A stretch of 64,000 nucleotides of DNA, taken from NCBI RefSeq assembly GCF_050624435.1, contig NC_134541.1, positions 102,110,805 through 102,174,804 of the forward strand. Reading direction: 5' to 3'. Position 1 is the first letter of the stretch, and every line of letters begins with the position of its first letter. Shown one piece after another: positions 33,700-45,605 of the stretch. This DNA is from Tenrec ecaudatus. Lineage: Eukaryota; Chordata; Mammalia; Afrosoricida; Tenrecidae. The notes beneath the pieces are model-generated. The model was given only the letters and a program-made list of their open reading frames with translations, was not told the origin of the DNA and ran no database searches. A program made the position numbers and the translations under genes.

Positions 33700-34855
33700 G
33701 ACAGTCATGCAAGAGTTGAATTATGTTGTTGCCACAAACCAAGGCAAACCAGGAGGAGGGAGAGACGAGAAGGTAGTCTTCATTTGAGTTTTGGAGAGAA
33801 CATAGGCCTGCCCACACCCTGAAGTTATATGCTTAGCCTCCCCAAAGAGTGCATTTCCGACTCTGAAAAGAAAGGTACCCGATAGAAAAACAGACGGAAA
33901 CACAGGCGTGAAGTCACCGGCTTTATTGGGAAGTGACGTCGACTCTCCAAAATGACAAGAGCAGCTCTGACATGTAGGAGGCGTGGGCAGATATTCTCTC
34001 AGGGATGGAGACTGGTGGCTCGGCTGTGGGAGAACACCGCGTAGCCTCCTGATTGGCAAGTTTGGACGTGGCTTTTGACACTTGCAGGAAGGTGTGGGGC
34101 GGAGAGGGTCTAGGGCATGAGTGGGAAGAATGGGAGTGAGCTGCTTGAATTGGCCAGGTGTCAGGGTAATCCTATCCCTAACACATCATCACGGGTCAGG
34201 TAAGCACAATTGTACGGCGATAATAAGTAAAGATTATAGTAAAGTCATAGAGAGCATGAGAGATTGAAATAATGGAGTCAGATACATTTCATGATAGCAA
34301 TGCTCAACTCAGCCTCACTTGGTGGTCCATGTGGAGAGAGAGAGATACTTAATTCTAACCAAGGCTTTTATATTCTCTGGGGACATGCAAGCCCCCTAAT
34401 TACAGGTGAAGACTTATGTCACAGGAATGGGTTGTGCTATAGGTTATACAGTAATGGGAGGGGGTGGTCTAGGGGTATACAGGCAATAGGAAGTGGAGGA
34501 ATTGGGGGTATACTTGTGGTAAGATGGGCAGATCCTAGATTCAGGATGGCAGCCTAACTTTGGATGTCACTGAGCTGGTTTGACCTGTTCCCTGGCTCAA
34601 CAATAGACCATGACCAGTAGGGTGTGAACTCCACCTACAGGAACCAAATCAATGACTGCAAACCTGTAGGGAGAAGTAGCCCATTGTCCTTAACAGCAGG
34701 GAGAGGGCCTACCATAGTCTGGAGACTGGCTGCCTACAGGGAAGTAATAGCAATTATTTAGCTGTAAGCAGTGTCCTAAGTCTAACATATTTGGGAGAAA
34801 TCTTTCTGTTTCCCACAGCCAGGCGCCATCTTAAATTCAGCCAGACCCATTATTG
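33700..34855 (-). mobile_element. ERV-B 3' LTR, split by a younger LTR
   Basis: Pairs with 40920-41435: 'gatagaaaaa', 'ggctttatt', 'gcctcctgattgg', 'aggaaggtgtggggcgga', 'gggagtgagctgct' and 'gaattggccagg' occur in both. On the minus strand it has AATAAA opposite 33921. At 34158 the match breaks and resumes at 34824 ('cgccatcttaaattcagcca'), exactly flanking the inserted LTR. The left limit is approximate. Confidence 0.75.
34159..34817 (-). mobile_element. solo LTR (family E, -) inside the ERV-B LTR
   Basis: A 659-bp TG...CA element (plus strand tgtcagggtaat ... gtttcccaca) with a perfect 6-bp duplication gccagg at 34153-34158 and 34818-34823. On the minus strand a promoter-like 'gaatataaaagcc' lies opposite about 34362-34376, preceded by a typical U3. 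Because it interrupts one ERV-B LTR and not the other, it is younger than ERV-B. Confidence 0.9.
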
Positions 34856-34940
34856 TTGTCTTTTGGTAATAGGGACTAGGGCTGAAGGTACATTAACTAC
34901 ACCTGCTACCTGCTGGATGGGGGTAGCAAACGGCTTACTG

Positions 34941-35423
34941 CTATTCTGTCTTGGCAGGATGAGGGGAGCGCTTTAGGACTGATAGAACCCAGCCATACAT
35001 AGCTCCGTGGAGGTTTAACTGGTGAAGGAACGCATGCATTCCTGCAAAAGAAAATTTAAAACAGCAAACAGACAAGGCCTGAAGCAGAGAGTTATACAAA
35101 TTAAGCTGAGAGGTCCCAGGAGTGGCAGGAAACATGGGGCCCACGATTTCCAAGAGCAAAAGACGTTTTCCCATGTCTAACTCCTTAGTCCTTGTTGGAT
35201 TGATCAACAAAGTAACAACATTTCTCTCGTAGAAAGAGACAGGTTGCCCCCTTTTCTGCATGAGGAAATCCAGGGCTCGCCTATTCTGTAGTGCCATACC
35301 CACTCGGGAATTAATTTGGGTTGTAGTGTTAGAGGAGTTAGCTATTTTCTTCCATATCAACACTAAGGTCTTTTGATAGTTCATAGTGAAAATGAGTAGC
35401 AGTTCCAATTCCTTGAGCTCCAA
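34941..35423 (-). pseudogene. ERV-B env transmembrane-subunit relic
   Basis: A 160-codon open stretch on the minus strand contains ALQNRRALDFL at 35262-35294. This is the conserved heptad-repeat and immunosuppressive-domain segment of gammaretroviral TM proteins. A coiled-coil-like leucine and isoleucine pattern precedes it. The residues after this motif no longer keep the expected cysteine pair, and downstream sequence is out of frame. The surface subunit is at best represented by decayed sequence near 37770-38048. Confidence 0.75.
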
Positions 35424-35953
35424 TTCCCAGAGCTGCCGCTATGCTCGTTCCAATAAGGACAGGGGTTACCACTGCTCTTTTGTGTCTATAGTAGTTTGGG
35501 AGAGCAAATCAGATTTGTACTTTTGTATGGTGTTTCCCATATCTTGTTCATCGAAGAAAGTTATGTCCAGAGTAGGAAAGACCAGGATGCATAGTCCTGT
35601 CCAGTTAGCCCATAGACTTGTGTAGACAAATATGTCACTTAGGAAAATTATTCCAGGTGAGGCGCATTGAGCCTCAGTGTTTGGCTAAAGGCAGGCCTGA
35701 GAACAAGAGTTGGTGGAGCCATTGCTTATTGGTTATAACCCTTTAGGGGCCAGGAAGAAGACAGTGTCTTGATTGGAAAACAGAAGTACTTCGGTGACCA
35801 CTGGTCTGCTGGTAGGGATGCTTTGATTATCTTGATTATGTTGGGTGTTACCCATGAAGATGAAATGGGAGAGGTGAGATATCTTCTTTGTAGGAGGTAG
35901 AGGCATAGACAACACTCTGTGGTGAGCAATGTTTGGTTAAGGAGTTGGTGGGT

Positions 35954-37602
35954 TAGCGCTATGAGGGACAATACTGGAAGCAAGGTACAAGATGAAGACA
36001 CATCCCACCGGACCCCACCACATTGGGGTGAAATGCTAAGGGTGTGCAACAGAGCAGCAAAGGGAGCAAAGCAGTGAAGTCCCTGGGGAATACCAAAAAT
36101 AGACTTTGGGGACAGAGCATGGCACCCCATCAGACTCAACTGGAAAACACACCTAAAGTTCAACAAACAGACCTGGGATTATTTATAGGCTTTTCTCTTT
36201 GTTGTTGTTGTTTGTATTGATTTTGTTTTCTTTTGCTCTGCCTTGTTTCTATGCTTATTATTGTCTCTGCATGTCTATCTAGATAAGATAGGTGAGATAA
36301 ACAATCTGGGGGAGAAAACAATGGGGCCGATGGTTCCTGGAGGGCGGGGTGGGGGGGAATGGGAGAGGGGAAGCAGGGAAAGGAAGTGGGAGTTAACAAA
36401 CTTAGGGACAAGGGAAAAACAAGTGATCTAAAATTGATGGTGAGGAGGGTGTAGGATGCCTGGCTGAACATGATAGTGGAACAAGAGGAACGTAAAAGGA
36501 AATAGAAGAAAGAACTAGGAGGTAAAGGGCATTTATAGAGGTCTAAATACAGGCATGTACATATGTAAATATATTTACATATAACTAATAGGGAAATAGA
36601 TCTATGAACATATATTTATATGCTAAGTATCAAGGTAGCAGATGGACATTGGGCCTCTACTCAAGCACTCCTTCAATGTAGGAACTTTTTGTTCTAATAA
36701 CCTGGCATTCCGTGATGTTCACCTTCCTGAAACAATTGCTTAAAACAAAATGGGTGCAAATGTGGTGAAGAAAGCTGATGATGCCCAGCTATCAAATGAT
36801 ATAGCATCTGGGGTCTTAAAGGCTTGAAGACAAACAAGCGGCCATCTAGCTGAGAAGCAACAAAGTCCACGTGGAAGAAGCACACCAGCCTGTGTGATCA
36901 TGAGATGTTGATGGGATCAGGTATCAGGCATCAAAGACCTAGAACAAAAAATCATATCATGATTGATATGAGGGAGAGTGTGGAGTGGAGACCCAAAGCC
37001 CATCTGTATACAATTGGACACCCCTTTACAGAAGGGTCACAAGGAAGAGAAGAGCCAGTCAGGGTGCAGCATGGGGCCGATGAAACATACAACTTTCCTC
37101 TAGTTCTTTAATGCTTCCACCACCCCACTATCATGACCCCAATTCTACCTTACAAATCTGGCTAGACCAGAGCATGTACATGGGTACAGATAAGAGCTTA
37201 CAATACAGGGAATCCAGGACAGATAAACCCCTCAGGACCAATAATGAGAGTAGAGATACCAGGAGGTAAGGGGAAGGTAGGTGGAGAAAGGAGAAACTGA
37301 TCACAATGATCTACATATAACCCCCTCCCTGGGGGACGAACAACAGAAAAGTGGGTGAAGGGAGACATCGATCAGTGTAAAGCATGAAAAAATAATAATT
37401 TATAAATTATCAAGGGTTCATGAGGGAGGGAGTGTGGGGGAGGGAAAAGGAAAAATGAACTGATACCAAGGGCTCAAGTAGAAAGAAAATGTTTTGAAAA
37501 TAACGATGGCAACAAATGTACAAATGTGCTCGACACAATGGATGGATGGATATATTTTGAAGAGCTGTATGAGCCTCCAATAAAATGATAAAAAAATGAA
37601 AG
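35954..37602 (+). mobile_element. L1 3'UTR (+) inserted in ERV-B
   Basis: A 1.65-kb 5'-truncated L1 3' part. It begins within the 3'UTR (its start aligns with the complement of 2400-2720) and ends 'gagcctccaataaaatga' plus an A-rich tail. Flanks are aaggagttggtgggt (35939-35953) and aagaagttggtgggt (37603-37617), a 15-bp duplication with one mismatch. One tandem unit is present (36750-36900). Confidence 0.92.
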
Positions 37603-38229
37603 AAGAAGTTGGTGGGTATTGGTAAGGAGAGATGAAATGATAACTGGGTGTGAGCTTGCTGTGCTATTTACCTGAGTTTGGCTAGAGCTATTGGTTTGTA
37701 GGAGCCGGGCTTTGGGCTAGCTGTTTGAGTCTTGTGATGCCAGTTTGGGCTATTTGTTTAGTGGCTTCGTCATGCACCGGGCCTTCCCCTAAGCTTTTTT
37801 AGGTTCCATATTGGACATTTGGTCTTATATGTGGGGTTTATAGAACCAATAGATATGATGGTCAAGCATTGAGGGACCCAGGTTGGTTTTGTGCCTACCC
37901 AAAATTTGGTTATTCTGCCAATCCAAAATTTGCCACTGCCTTCTGGGCACTTATGGAACTGTGAGGGTTTTACAGTTAACAGGACAGACTCTGGGATATT
38001 TAAAATATGACATTGTGCTGGGTGTCTTGGGTGACCCATGACAGTCATGGTCCATGACAGGTACTATCATAAGCACAAGAGAGCACCTAAGAGTAAGCTA
38101 ATAGCGCAGTATACAATTATAAATAGACATTTATGACTTAGGGGAGATAGACGCAAGGAGAGTGTCTGGGGAGTGGCTTGTAAGAGAAGTAACATGTTTG
38201 GAGCCCAGGAGGCCCCCAGTAAATAAAAT

Positions 38230-39460
38230 GTTACTACTGTTTTGAATTTAGTAAGAATATCTCTGCCCAGTAGGGGGCCGTGGGATAACTAGAAACTGGT
38301 GTGAGAATTGTACATTATAAAGACTACATGGGAGTGGCCATGTAATGAGAGGTTATGAGATTATAACAGATTCTTACAATGGTGGTGGGGGCTAGGGAAG
38401 TCCGTCCTGAGTATTCAGGTAGTGTTGAGTAAGTGGTGTCTGTGTCCAAAGGGAAAGAAATAGGCTTACCTGAGACGATGATCATTACCTGGGTTTGTGA
38501 TGGGTGATCTCCATGGGGCTGTCAACCCTGGCACTGTGAATCCTATAAAGCCAAGCATAGAAGTGCTGACAAGGAGGCATCTTGAGCTGGTTGCTCCAGT
38601 GGTGTTACGAAGGAGAATATTTTTCCCACTCTCTGGCAGAAAGGGCAATCAATTCCCCGGTGCCCTTGTTTGCAGCGTGGACACAGTGGGGGTGGGGATT
38701 GGGACATTCAAGTGCCCAATGTCCCATCTGGGAACATTTGAAGCAGGGTCTGGGTGGCGTACTTGTATGTGTGATCCATTGCTCATTGGGTTTTGATCTA
38801 CGCATATTTCCCTGAAGGGCATTAACCAGCATTTGAAATTTAGTTTTGTCCCTTTCCTGTTTACCAAATTTTCTTGTTCCTCCCTATTATTGAAAACCTT
38901 AAAGGCTGCACAGAGCAGGCCTCATTGTGGAGTTTGAGGACCCTCTTTGAGTTTTTTAAGCTTTATCATAATGTCAGGAGCTGATTGCAAGATACAATGT
39001 GAATGAAGGAAAGTGGTGCCAGCAGATGCTGAGGGATCAACCCTGGTGATCATATGACAAGCCTCCAGGTGGCAGGATAAGAATTGGGCAGGACTTTCTT
39101 TTGGGTCTTGAAATATTTCTCTAATCTTATCATAAATTGACTGCTTTATTTGCCGTGTTCTGTAAGACCTCAATGAGGTGAATAACCAGGTCGTCTGAGA
39201 GAGTGCAGTTCCCTGACTGAGTTGATCATTCCATTTAGGGTCTCCTTGTGGAACTGCACTGGAGCCCACTGGTTTATTCCATTCATGGGCATGAACTTCA
39301 TCGCCTCTCTGTTGGGCTACTACCCAGACTCTCTCCCTGTCTTTGAGGGATGGAGCAGTTTTAAGAATAATACAAATAATATAAATGCCATGCCAAGAAT
39401 AATGTAAATATAAGATCATAAGACTGAGTGAGATATCTGAACTCTTTAATATAAGTGTCT
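38230..39460 (-). pseudogene. ERV-B gag and protease relic
   Basis: Three landmarks run in retroviral order on the minus strand. Capsid: the major homology region KESPAQFL at about 39075-39101, followed by a QSAPDI-like word about 30 residues on, as in gammaretroviruses. Nucleocapsid: one zinc knuckle, CFKCSQMGHWALEC, at 38704-38745. Protease: an active-site region FPLDTDTTYSTLP near 38405-38450 with the usual DTG changed to DTD, and the terminal block LLGRDILTKF at about 38240-38270. The three lie in different frames with stops. The changed active site alone would inactivate the enzyme. Confidence 0.85.
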
Positions 39461-40394
39461 GGATTAGAGGAAAAGTGTCTCAGATATTTTTCTGAGAACC
39501 AACAGGTCGGAATGAGAAAAATGGATATGTACTCTAATGAGCCCCTCAGCCCTTGCCATCTCACGGAGAGGGAGAATGGGGGGCAGGGTCTGAAGGTGGA
39601 ATTTTTGGATATATAGAAGAGACTTATGAGCAGGGAAGGGCTGAGCATGAATGAGTGAGGGGTGGAGAAAATGGCACAGAGGGGAGAGGAGGTAGTGTAG
39701 GAGATGGCGGTGGTAGAAGGGAAAATGGTGATGGAGAAGAAGGGGCAGATGACAATGGAGGAGAAGATGGTGGTGTAGAGGAGGTGGAGGAGTAGGAACA
39801 GGTGTGGGCGGTGGGCCATGGTTAGATGGATTGAAGGAAGATTCATTGTCTGGGAGAGAGGGCTTCTAAGTCAGCAGGAGTTGGGAAGTGGGTAGTTTGT
39901 GTACAGAGAAGTGGTGAAGGCAGAGGTGGAAAAGGTCTGCACATAGGGAACTTCTAGGTACTAGCCGTGATGTTGACAAACATTATCAAGTCCCGAGGAC
40001 GTTAAAATAGAAAGACCTGTTTTCTAGCCTTTTTGAGTCATTGTCTAGTTTGTGTTGAGGCCAAATCTGATTGCAAAAAGATTAGGTGTTTAGGCCTAAT
40101 GTCTGGGTATAGACCCAGAGGTTTAAGATTCATGAGTAAGAACCCCAGAGGTGAATTTTGGGGCAGAGTGAATTGGTTTCTTCCCATGGTAGGAGGGTGA
40201 GCAAAATTTGAGCTCCTAAGGAGAAAGATGGGCACAAGGAGCATTTTGGGTCCCTCAGACTCCAGATCCCATGAAGGGCATAGAGAGCAGGAAGTAGGTT
40301 AGGAAGACCTCCCCACACTGAGTGCAACCCAATCCCCAGGGGCTGAGAGTCCACCACCCTGGAACCAGGATTTTGGGACAGGGGGTGTGCAAGT
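39461..40394 (-). mobile_element. ERV-B 5' internal region (matrix/leader part)
   Basis: Between the gag homology and the 5' LTR the minus strand is decayed. A purine-rich stretch at 39540-39800 would encode low-complexity sequence. No primer-binding site could be matched, and the LTR at 40395-40885 may have displaced it. Confidence 0.45.
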
Positions 40395-40885
40395 CTGGGT
40401 ACTTTAGAGAAACAAATCCACAGAAACTCATGTATAAGAGAGAGTTCTATATAAAGGTTAAATGCAAATCAAGAAAACATCCCAAGCCAGTGCTGCCCAA
40501 GCCCACGAGTCTAACATATGTCCGACACCAATCCACAAAGTCCTCCTTTATCTCACAAAACACACCCAATTATGCCTTCTGCAGGAGGAAAGCCAAATCA
40601 GTGACCGTGTAAGCATCTCGGTGCTGGCAGGGGTGTCTCTATACAGCTGCTCCAGCACCCAGGGCTACATCGGGGCAGGTCCATGTGGCTTCTTTTCAGG
40701 GATGTCTTTCAGGAACTAAAGCAGGGAACTGGCTAAGGCAGCTGCACCCTGGTCCAACCATCAGAAATCAAGAGACCTGAAAACTAGAAAGGCAAGGCTC
40801 AATGAGCCATTTATCTCTCCGTCCTTCAATATCCACACGTGTTTATAGGCCAGGTTGGCACAATAAACTTTATATCAGGGCTCTT
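40395..40885 (-). mobile_element. LTR (-), ERVL-like, inserted in ERV-B
   Basis: Starts 'gggtactttagagaaacaa' and ends 'ggttggcacaataaact'. The middle shares 'actggctaaggcagctgca', 'ccctggtccaa' and 'ccatttatctctcc' with 59378-59917 and 11912-12245. Confidence 0.7.
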
Positions 40886-40919
40886 TCTGAAAGGTTTTAG
40901 AGAAATAAACACTCAATAA

Positions 40920-41435
40920 ACCTCAAATAAACACTCACCCAGAACCAGCTGGTGTGGGATGTAGAGTCTGTAATGGCAAATGGAGAAGATCCTTGGCAGA
41001 TACCTGCTTTGGCAGGTCCTGGAGTGAGGCCGGGAGGCCAAGTGACCCAAGAGATCATCAGGGTCCCAGTGCTGCACCTTCCCAGGTTTCAGCACAAAAT
41101 GATAGAAAAATGGGTCAAAACTAGGGTATCAAGGAATAGGCTTTATTGTTAAGCGAAGTCTACACGACTACTCCAAATTGGTGATAGTAGCGTTGACACG
41201 AAGGAGGTGCAGACTGATATGCTCTCGGGGTGGAAGCTGGTGGTTTGGGTGGGAAAGCACTGTATTGCCTCCTGATTGGTACGTTTTCATGAGGCAGGGG
41301 TGATGTGGTTTTTGGCGTGTGCGCTCAGGAAGGTGTGGGGCGGAAAGGGTCTAGGGTATTAGCAGGAAGCATGGGAGTGAGCTGCTAGAATTGGCCAGGC
41401 GCCGTCCCACATTCAGCCAGACCTATTAGTATTCA
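40920..41435 (-). mobile_element. ERV-B 5' LTR
   Basis: Partner of the split LTR at 33700-34855. AATAAA on the minus strand lies opposite 41142. Its outer end is put near 'attagtattca' at 41435, where similarity to the other copy ends. The inner end is approximate. Confidence 0.7.
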
Positions 41436-42210
41436 ATTTGTGGGACTTTGTTAAGGAAGCTCTTAAAAAGGAGTGCATCCCTCAACAACATTAAGCAATG
41501 TTGGTAGGGCAGCAACATAGATATAGTAAGTAAAAAATAATGTATCTCTAATGTCTTTTTAGTCTAAGAAAATTTAGAACCAGAATGCTAAGATATACGT
41601 TCCAGCAGTGGGTTTGGTTTGGGTTTCGTTATTCCACTGTAATACCAGGTCTTGAGATTAATCTGGGCCACACCAAAAAGGATAAAATGAAAAGCCTATG
41701 GGAACCAGTGACTGGGAGTAAGCTAGTGCTCAATATCTCTCAGCCGACTAATACTCAAACTCCGGTTTTATAAAGCCACAAACCACGAGGGGCAGGATGA
41801 CTTTCCATGTCCAATCACAATGCACACGTTAACTAGGGGGATGAACAGCTAGGAAACTTCCTGCTGGTATTGGTTATGGCTGTGGACAGCAGCCTGCCAA
41901 AATTTGGTATCCAGTGCCTCTGAGGAGGAAAACCAATCAGAAATAGCAAGCTTAAGCAATGGAAAATTACAGAAGTGAGAGTTAGCAGGTTAGCAAATGA
42001 GACTTAGGGTACTTCATCCAAAGCAAGCAGCTGTTAAGGTGTGGGTATATGGCCCACCATTAATGATTTCAAAATCAGTCCCTCCATGTAGGGGAAAACC
42101 AAAACAAAAATCGTTAAGCATAAGTGAGAAAATACAGAAGTGAAATTCAGCTGGTTAATTAATAGACATTGGGGTAGTTCACTACCTACAGGAACTGTGA
42201 CTATATTAAT
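41436..42210. other. unassigned sequence with a ~90-bp direct repeat
   Basis: The blocks 41920-42012 and 42092-42182 resemble each other ('ggaaaaccaa', 'aagcaa/taagtgag', 'acagaagtga', 'cagctggtta/agcaggttag', 'ggggtagttca'). The context suggests LTR U3 sequence, but no ends are visible. Confidence 0.4.
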
Positions 42211-42214
42211 ATTA

Positions 42215-42713
42215 GACTCGGTTTTCTAGAGAAACAAAATCAGCGACACTCATATACACATAAGGAAGAGCTTTATATCAAGATGTAATTTTATATATCA
42301 AGAAAGGTCCCAGCCCAGACCAACTCCAGTCCATGGGTCTGATGTTGGCTGGGGCCCCTTCAGACTGATTCATGCAGCTGCAGGCTGATGATGCCAAAAG
42401 GTGAAGCAGAAAGCAGGACGATCCCAGGCAGGTGTGTACACAGTCAGGTGGATCCAAGATCAGTGGAAACATGGCAAGGCACCAACAGCTTTCAGGGTCA
42501 AGTGGCCCACATGGGGCCACCCAGGAGGCAGGCTCAGAGTTCCAGTAATCTGGAAGGGGAAGGGGTCAGAGAGACAGAGGGAAAAGTTCCCAGTTTCTCG
42601 CTTATAAAGAGGCCACACCCCTAAGGAGGTGTCACCAGGCTACCACTTGATTGATAGGTTGGACTCTACCCCTAGACTAGATAGAGCAAGTTGACATAAA
42701 ATCTAACTGCCAC
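42215..42713 (-). mobile_element. LTR (-), ERVL-like
   Basis: Begins 'ttagactcggttttctagag' and ends 'gacataaaatctaactgcca'. On the minus strand it starts like other ERVL LTRs ('ttagattttatgtcaacttg') and has 'ctttataagc' near its middle. Closely related to 61583-62060 and to the partial copy at 63860-64000. Confidence 0.75.
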
Positions 42714-42837
42714 AAGGACCATGGATAGCTTACTTCTTTGAACCTCCTTTCTGTGAAGGGGAAAATACTGTCTCTGTCCTGAAGTGGTTTTAAGACTAAT
42801 GGGTGGAAAGCATGTAGAAGAGTGTGCGGCATATAGT

Positions 42838-43025
42838 AAAAAGATCAACCAGTTTCTAGTGAGTCAACTCTGACCTGGAGACTGCATGTGTTTCTGAGTA
42901 GAACTATGCTCCCTAGAGTTTTCAATGCTGTGATCCTGTGGGAGTAGATTGCCAGGATTTTCTCCTGAGGCATCTCTGGGTGGATTTGAATCATCAATCT
43001 TTTGATTATGCTTTAGGGTGCAAAA
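42838..43025 (-). mobile_element. AfroSINE variant (-)
   Basis: 'tagtgagtcaactctgacct', 'gagtagaactatgctccct', 'ttttctcctgaggcatctct' and 'gggtggatttgaatcatcaa' follow a reversed afrotherian SINE variant. Confidence 0.65.
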
Positions 43026-43700
43026 AATACCCCAACTCCCCACTATAACTTAAGGAGAATGTTTATTAAGTCTTAAACAGAAAATAATAAGATAAAGACA
43101 TATCATCCAGATGAGAGATGATGCCATCAGCAGGAGGTCACAACGGTGTCCAAGAGTTTATATGGAACCGAGGCTTAAATAAAACTTGGGAGGACAAAGG
43201 AAATTGTCATGGAAGCATGAATGATGGCAGACCAACACATCACTATTACAGATGGGACAACAGAACTGAGAATGCAGCCATAATTGGGGAGTGGACATTA
43301 TTTTAGACAAAACAGCTCACAAGATTGGTCCAGGGCCTTGTGACTAAGGCAGTCAAGGCACGGCTCGTGACTATGAGAGCCCAGTAAGGTGATCTCTATG
43401 AAGGATACACTCCGACAAGCTCCTAAAGGAGGCCGCCCCTCCCTGGGTTGGCCATTGACCCCTGGAGGTAGTCGAATTTCCAATACATTCTGTCTGAGAG
43501 CAAGACTATTCATATTCCTGGTTAATGGTCAGAAGGAATTCGTTGAGGTATAAGCTACATGGGGAGTCTGTAAATGGATTGTGGGTTTCCACTGTCATCC
43601 ATAGCCTCTGCAAACAGGCTTCTCATAATTTAAGCTCTAATACAATCGGTAGCTGAGTGAATAAGCATTTGTGCCATGCAGTAAGTACTATATCAAGAAA
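43026..43700. other. unassigned sequence
   Basis: No gene recognised. The antisense 'gtttattaagtctt' near 43055 could be an LTR polyadenylation region, but no ends are visible. Confidence 0.3.
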
Positions 43701-43704
43701 ACTA

Positions 43705-43745
43705 AAATCAAATCTATGTCCATTGAGTCGGTTCTGACTCATATA
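43705..43745 (-). mobile_element. short AfroSINE fragment (-)
   Basis: 'tccattgagtcggttctgac' followed by 'tcatat' is the tail block of the SINE only. Confidence 0.5.
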
Positions 43746-43749
43746 AGCA

Positions 43750-44410
43750 GTAGGTTTATTATTACTTTTATATGAGTTTTCAAGCTAATGGGATAAAGCA
43801 ATGTCTTATATTAGAATTTACATTCTGAGTACTAGGTTTGTGGAAGGCTATAGTTACAGGGAAGCCCCAACTCCATTCTGAGTCTTCATGTAGATTAAGA
43901 CCCCCATGGAATCTCTGACAGGACACCAGCAACTTGAGCTAGGTTTGCCCTCAAGCAGAGTGTGTGAAAGTGGATTACTACCCTTTCCCTAGCCAATCCA
44001 GGGAGGGGCAGCTTCCCTTAGAGGATTATCCAGGTATGTCCTTGATGGAGCTTGGGATACTGGGATCACATAGCTATGAGTCATGCCCTGTCTTGGTTAG
44101 AGTGTCCTGGACCAATGTGACAAGCTCTTCTGTCTAGTATATTGTACATGTCCCCATCATCGTGGTCTTGTTCCTGTGGCTGTGATGTCTCCAATGCCAG
44201 TCATGCTTCTGTGGCAGTTTCCTTTGTCCTCCCATGTCTTATTTAAGCCACCGAGTCTCTGTAAACCTCAGGATGCTTAGGATCTCCTGATGATGAGTTC
44301 CCTGAATAGGATGATGTGTCTTTGGTACATCTTTGTCCTGCTTAATTAAGACTTAATAAACCTCCATAAGTAACATTTGAGGTTTGGGGTCTCTTTTGTC
44401 CTCTACAACA
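43750..44410 (+). mobile_element. possible LTR (+)
   Basis: 'gacttaataaacctccataa' at about 44346-44365 followed by a T/G-rich stretch and '...ctctacaaca' looks like the R/U5 end of an LTR. The start is not seen. Confidence 0.35.
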
Positions 44411-44439
44411 GTCTAAGAATCAGAGACGACACCCAATAA

Positions 44440-44640
44440 ACAAACAAGCTCACTGCTATTGAGTCAATTCTGACATACAGTGTGACTCTATAGGACAAAT
44501 TGAATGGCTCCTGTGAGTTTCTGAGACTATAATTCTTTATGGGAGTAGAAAGCATTGCCCTTCTCCCTCAGAGCAGGCTAGTGGTTTCAAACTGCTAACC
44601 TTGTGGGTAGCAATCCAAAGATTAATCATTATGCCACCAG
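44440..44640 (-). mobile_element. AfroSINE (-)
   Basis: Nearly complete reversed copy: 'actgctattgagtcaattct', 'gagtttctgagactataatt', 'tggtttcaaactgctaacct' and the tRNA head region 'attatgccaccagtg'. Confidence 0.92.
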
Positions 44641-45062
44641 TGATTCTGTGAAGCAGATACAGACATTAGGTATATGTCTCTCCTCTCCCCTCTCTATGTA
44701 GCTCTTCTCTTGGCATCTCCTCCTGTGCCCTCCCAAAGGGTGAGTGGGATGCCTAGCTATGGTGGTCTCTGCTCTATTTTCTATCCCACCTTCTCTTGTC
44801 CTACAATGACCTCTCCTTCCCAAGGACACTTTACATCTTTCAGTTCCTTATGCCTCTTCCAGGGACCTTTATCTGGTATACTCTTTCTGTCCAAGGCCAG
44901 CATTTTTTATTATTCTTAGGAGCCAGCTTGTTATCAGTATTTTTTTTCTGTACAGAGCAGCTGGACCCTGGGGAAAATATGTAAATTCCCACATAGCTCT
45001 CAGGAAAGAGGTCTGTGGAGGAAGAGGTCAAGAAAACAAGGAGTCAGGTTTCCTTTCTAATG

Positions 45063-45270
45063 AGGAGCCCTGGTGGCGTAATGGTTGATTTATGCATTGG
45101 GTTGCTAACAGCAAGGTCAGCAGTTTGAAACAACCAGTGGCTCCGAAGGAGAAAGACGAGGCTTTCTACTTCTGTGAAGAGTTAAAGTCTCAGAAAGCCA
45201 CCGGCCCTGTCTACCCTTGTCCTATAAGGTCACTATGGTCAGAATCAACTTGATGAGGTGGGTTTTTTTT
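45063..45270 (+). mobile_element. AfroSINE (+), near full length
   Basis: The clearest sense copy: 'gagccctggtggcgtaatgg' (A-box area), 'ggtcagcagtttgaaacaac' (B-box area), 'gaggctttctactt', 'gttaaagtctcagaaagcca', 'ccttgtcctataaggtcact' and 'agaatcaacttgatgaggtg', then a T-run. It sets the reference order for the other copies. Confidence 0.95.
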
Positions 45271-45514
45271 GTGCTTCTAGTGATGCTTTGAAATCTCACT
45301 CAGAAAGTCAGGGACTTAATTACAATTCCATGTCTTTTATGAGTTTTCATTTTTCTCTCCTCTTTGTAGCAGACCCTTACCTCGTCCCTCCAACCCTCCA
45401 CCCTCCCACCCCCCACCTCTCCCACACAACACACTTTTTCTGGCTATAGGTATATTTGCACAGAGAAACAAGAATCCAGAAAACAAAACAAAACTGTACT
45501 TATAACCTTGGTTC

Positions 45515-45605
45515 TACTGCTGTAATCTCACAGGGGTAGTTCTACCTGCCCTATCAGGTCGCTTTGTGTCAGAATTGACTCAATGGCAGTGAGTTAGTTT
45601 TTTTA
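45515..45605 (+). mobile_element. AfroSINE 3' fragment (+)
   Basis: 'gggtagttctacctgcccta', 'caggtcgctttgtgtcagaa' and 'ttgactcaatggcagtgag' are the last third of the SINE. Confidence 0.85.

Noticed and set aside
35726..36166. 146-codon minus-strand frame
   Set aside because: Spans the ERV-B/L1 junction; antisense to L1 3'UTR.
39361..39846. 161-codon minus-strand frame with hydrophobic, serine-rich sequence
   Set aside because: It is a purine-rich tract read in reverse within ERV-B. It looks like membrane sequence only because of base composition.
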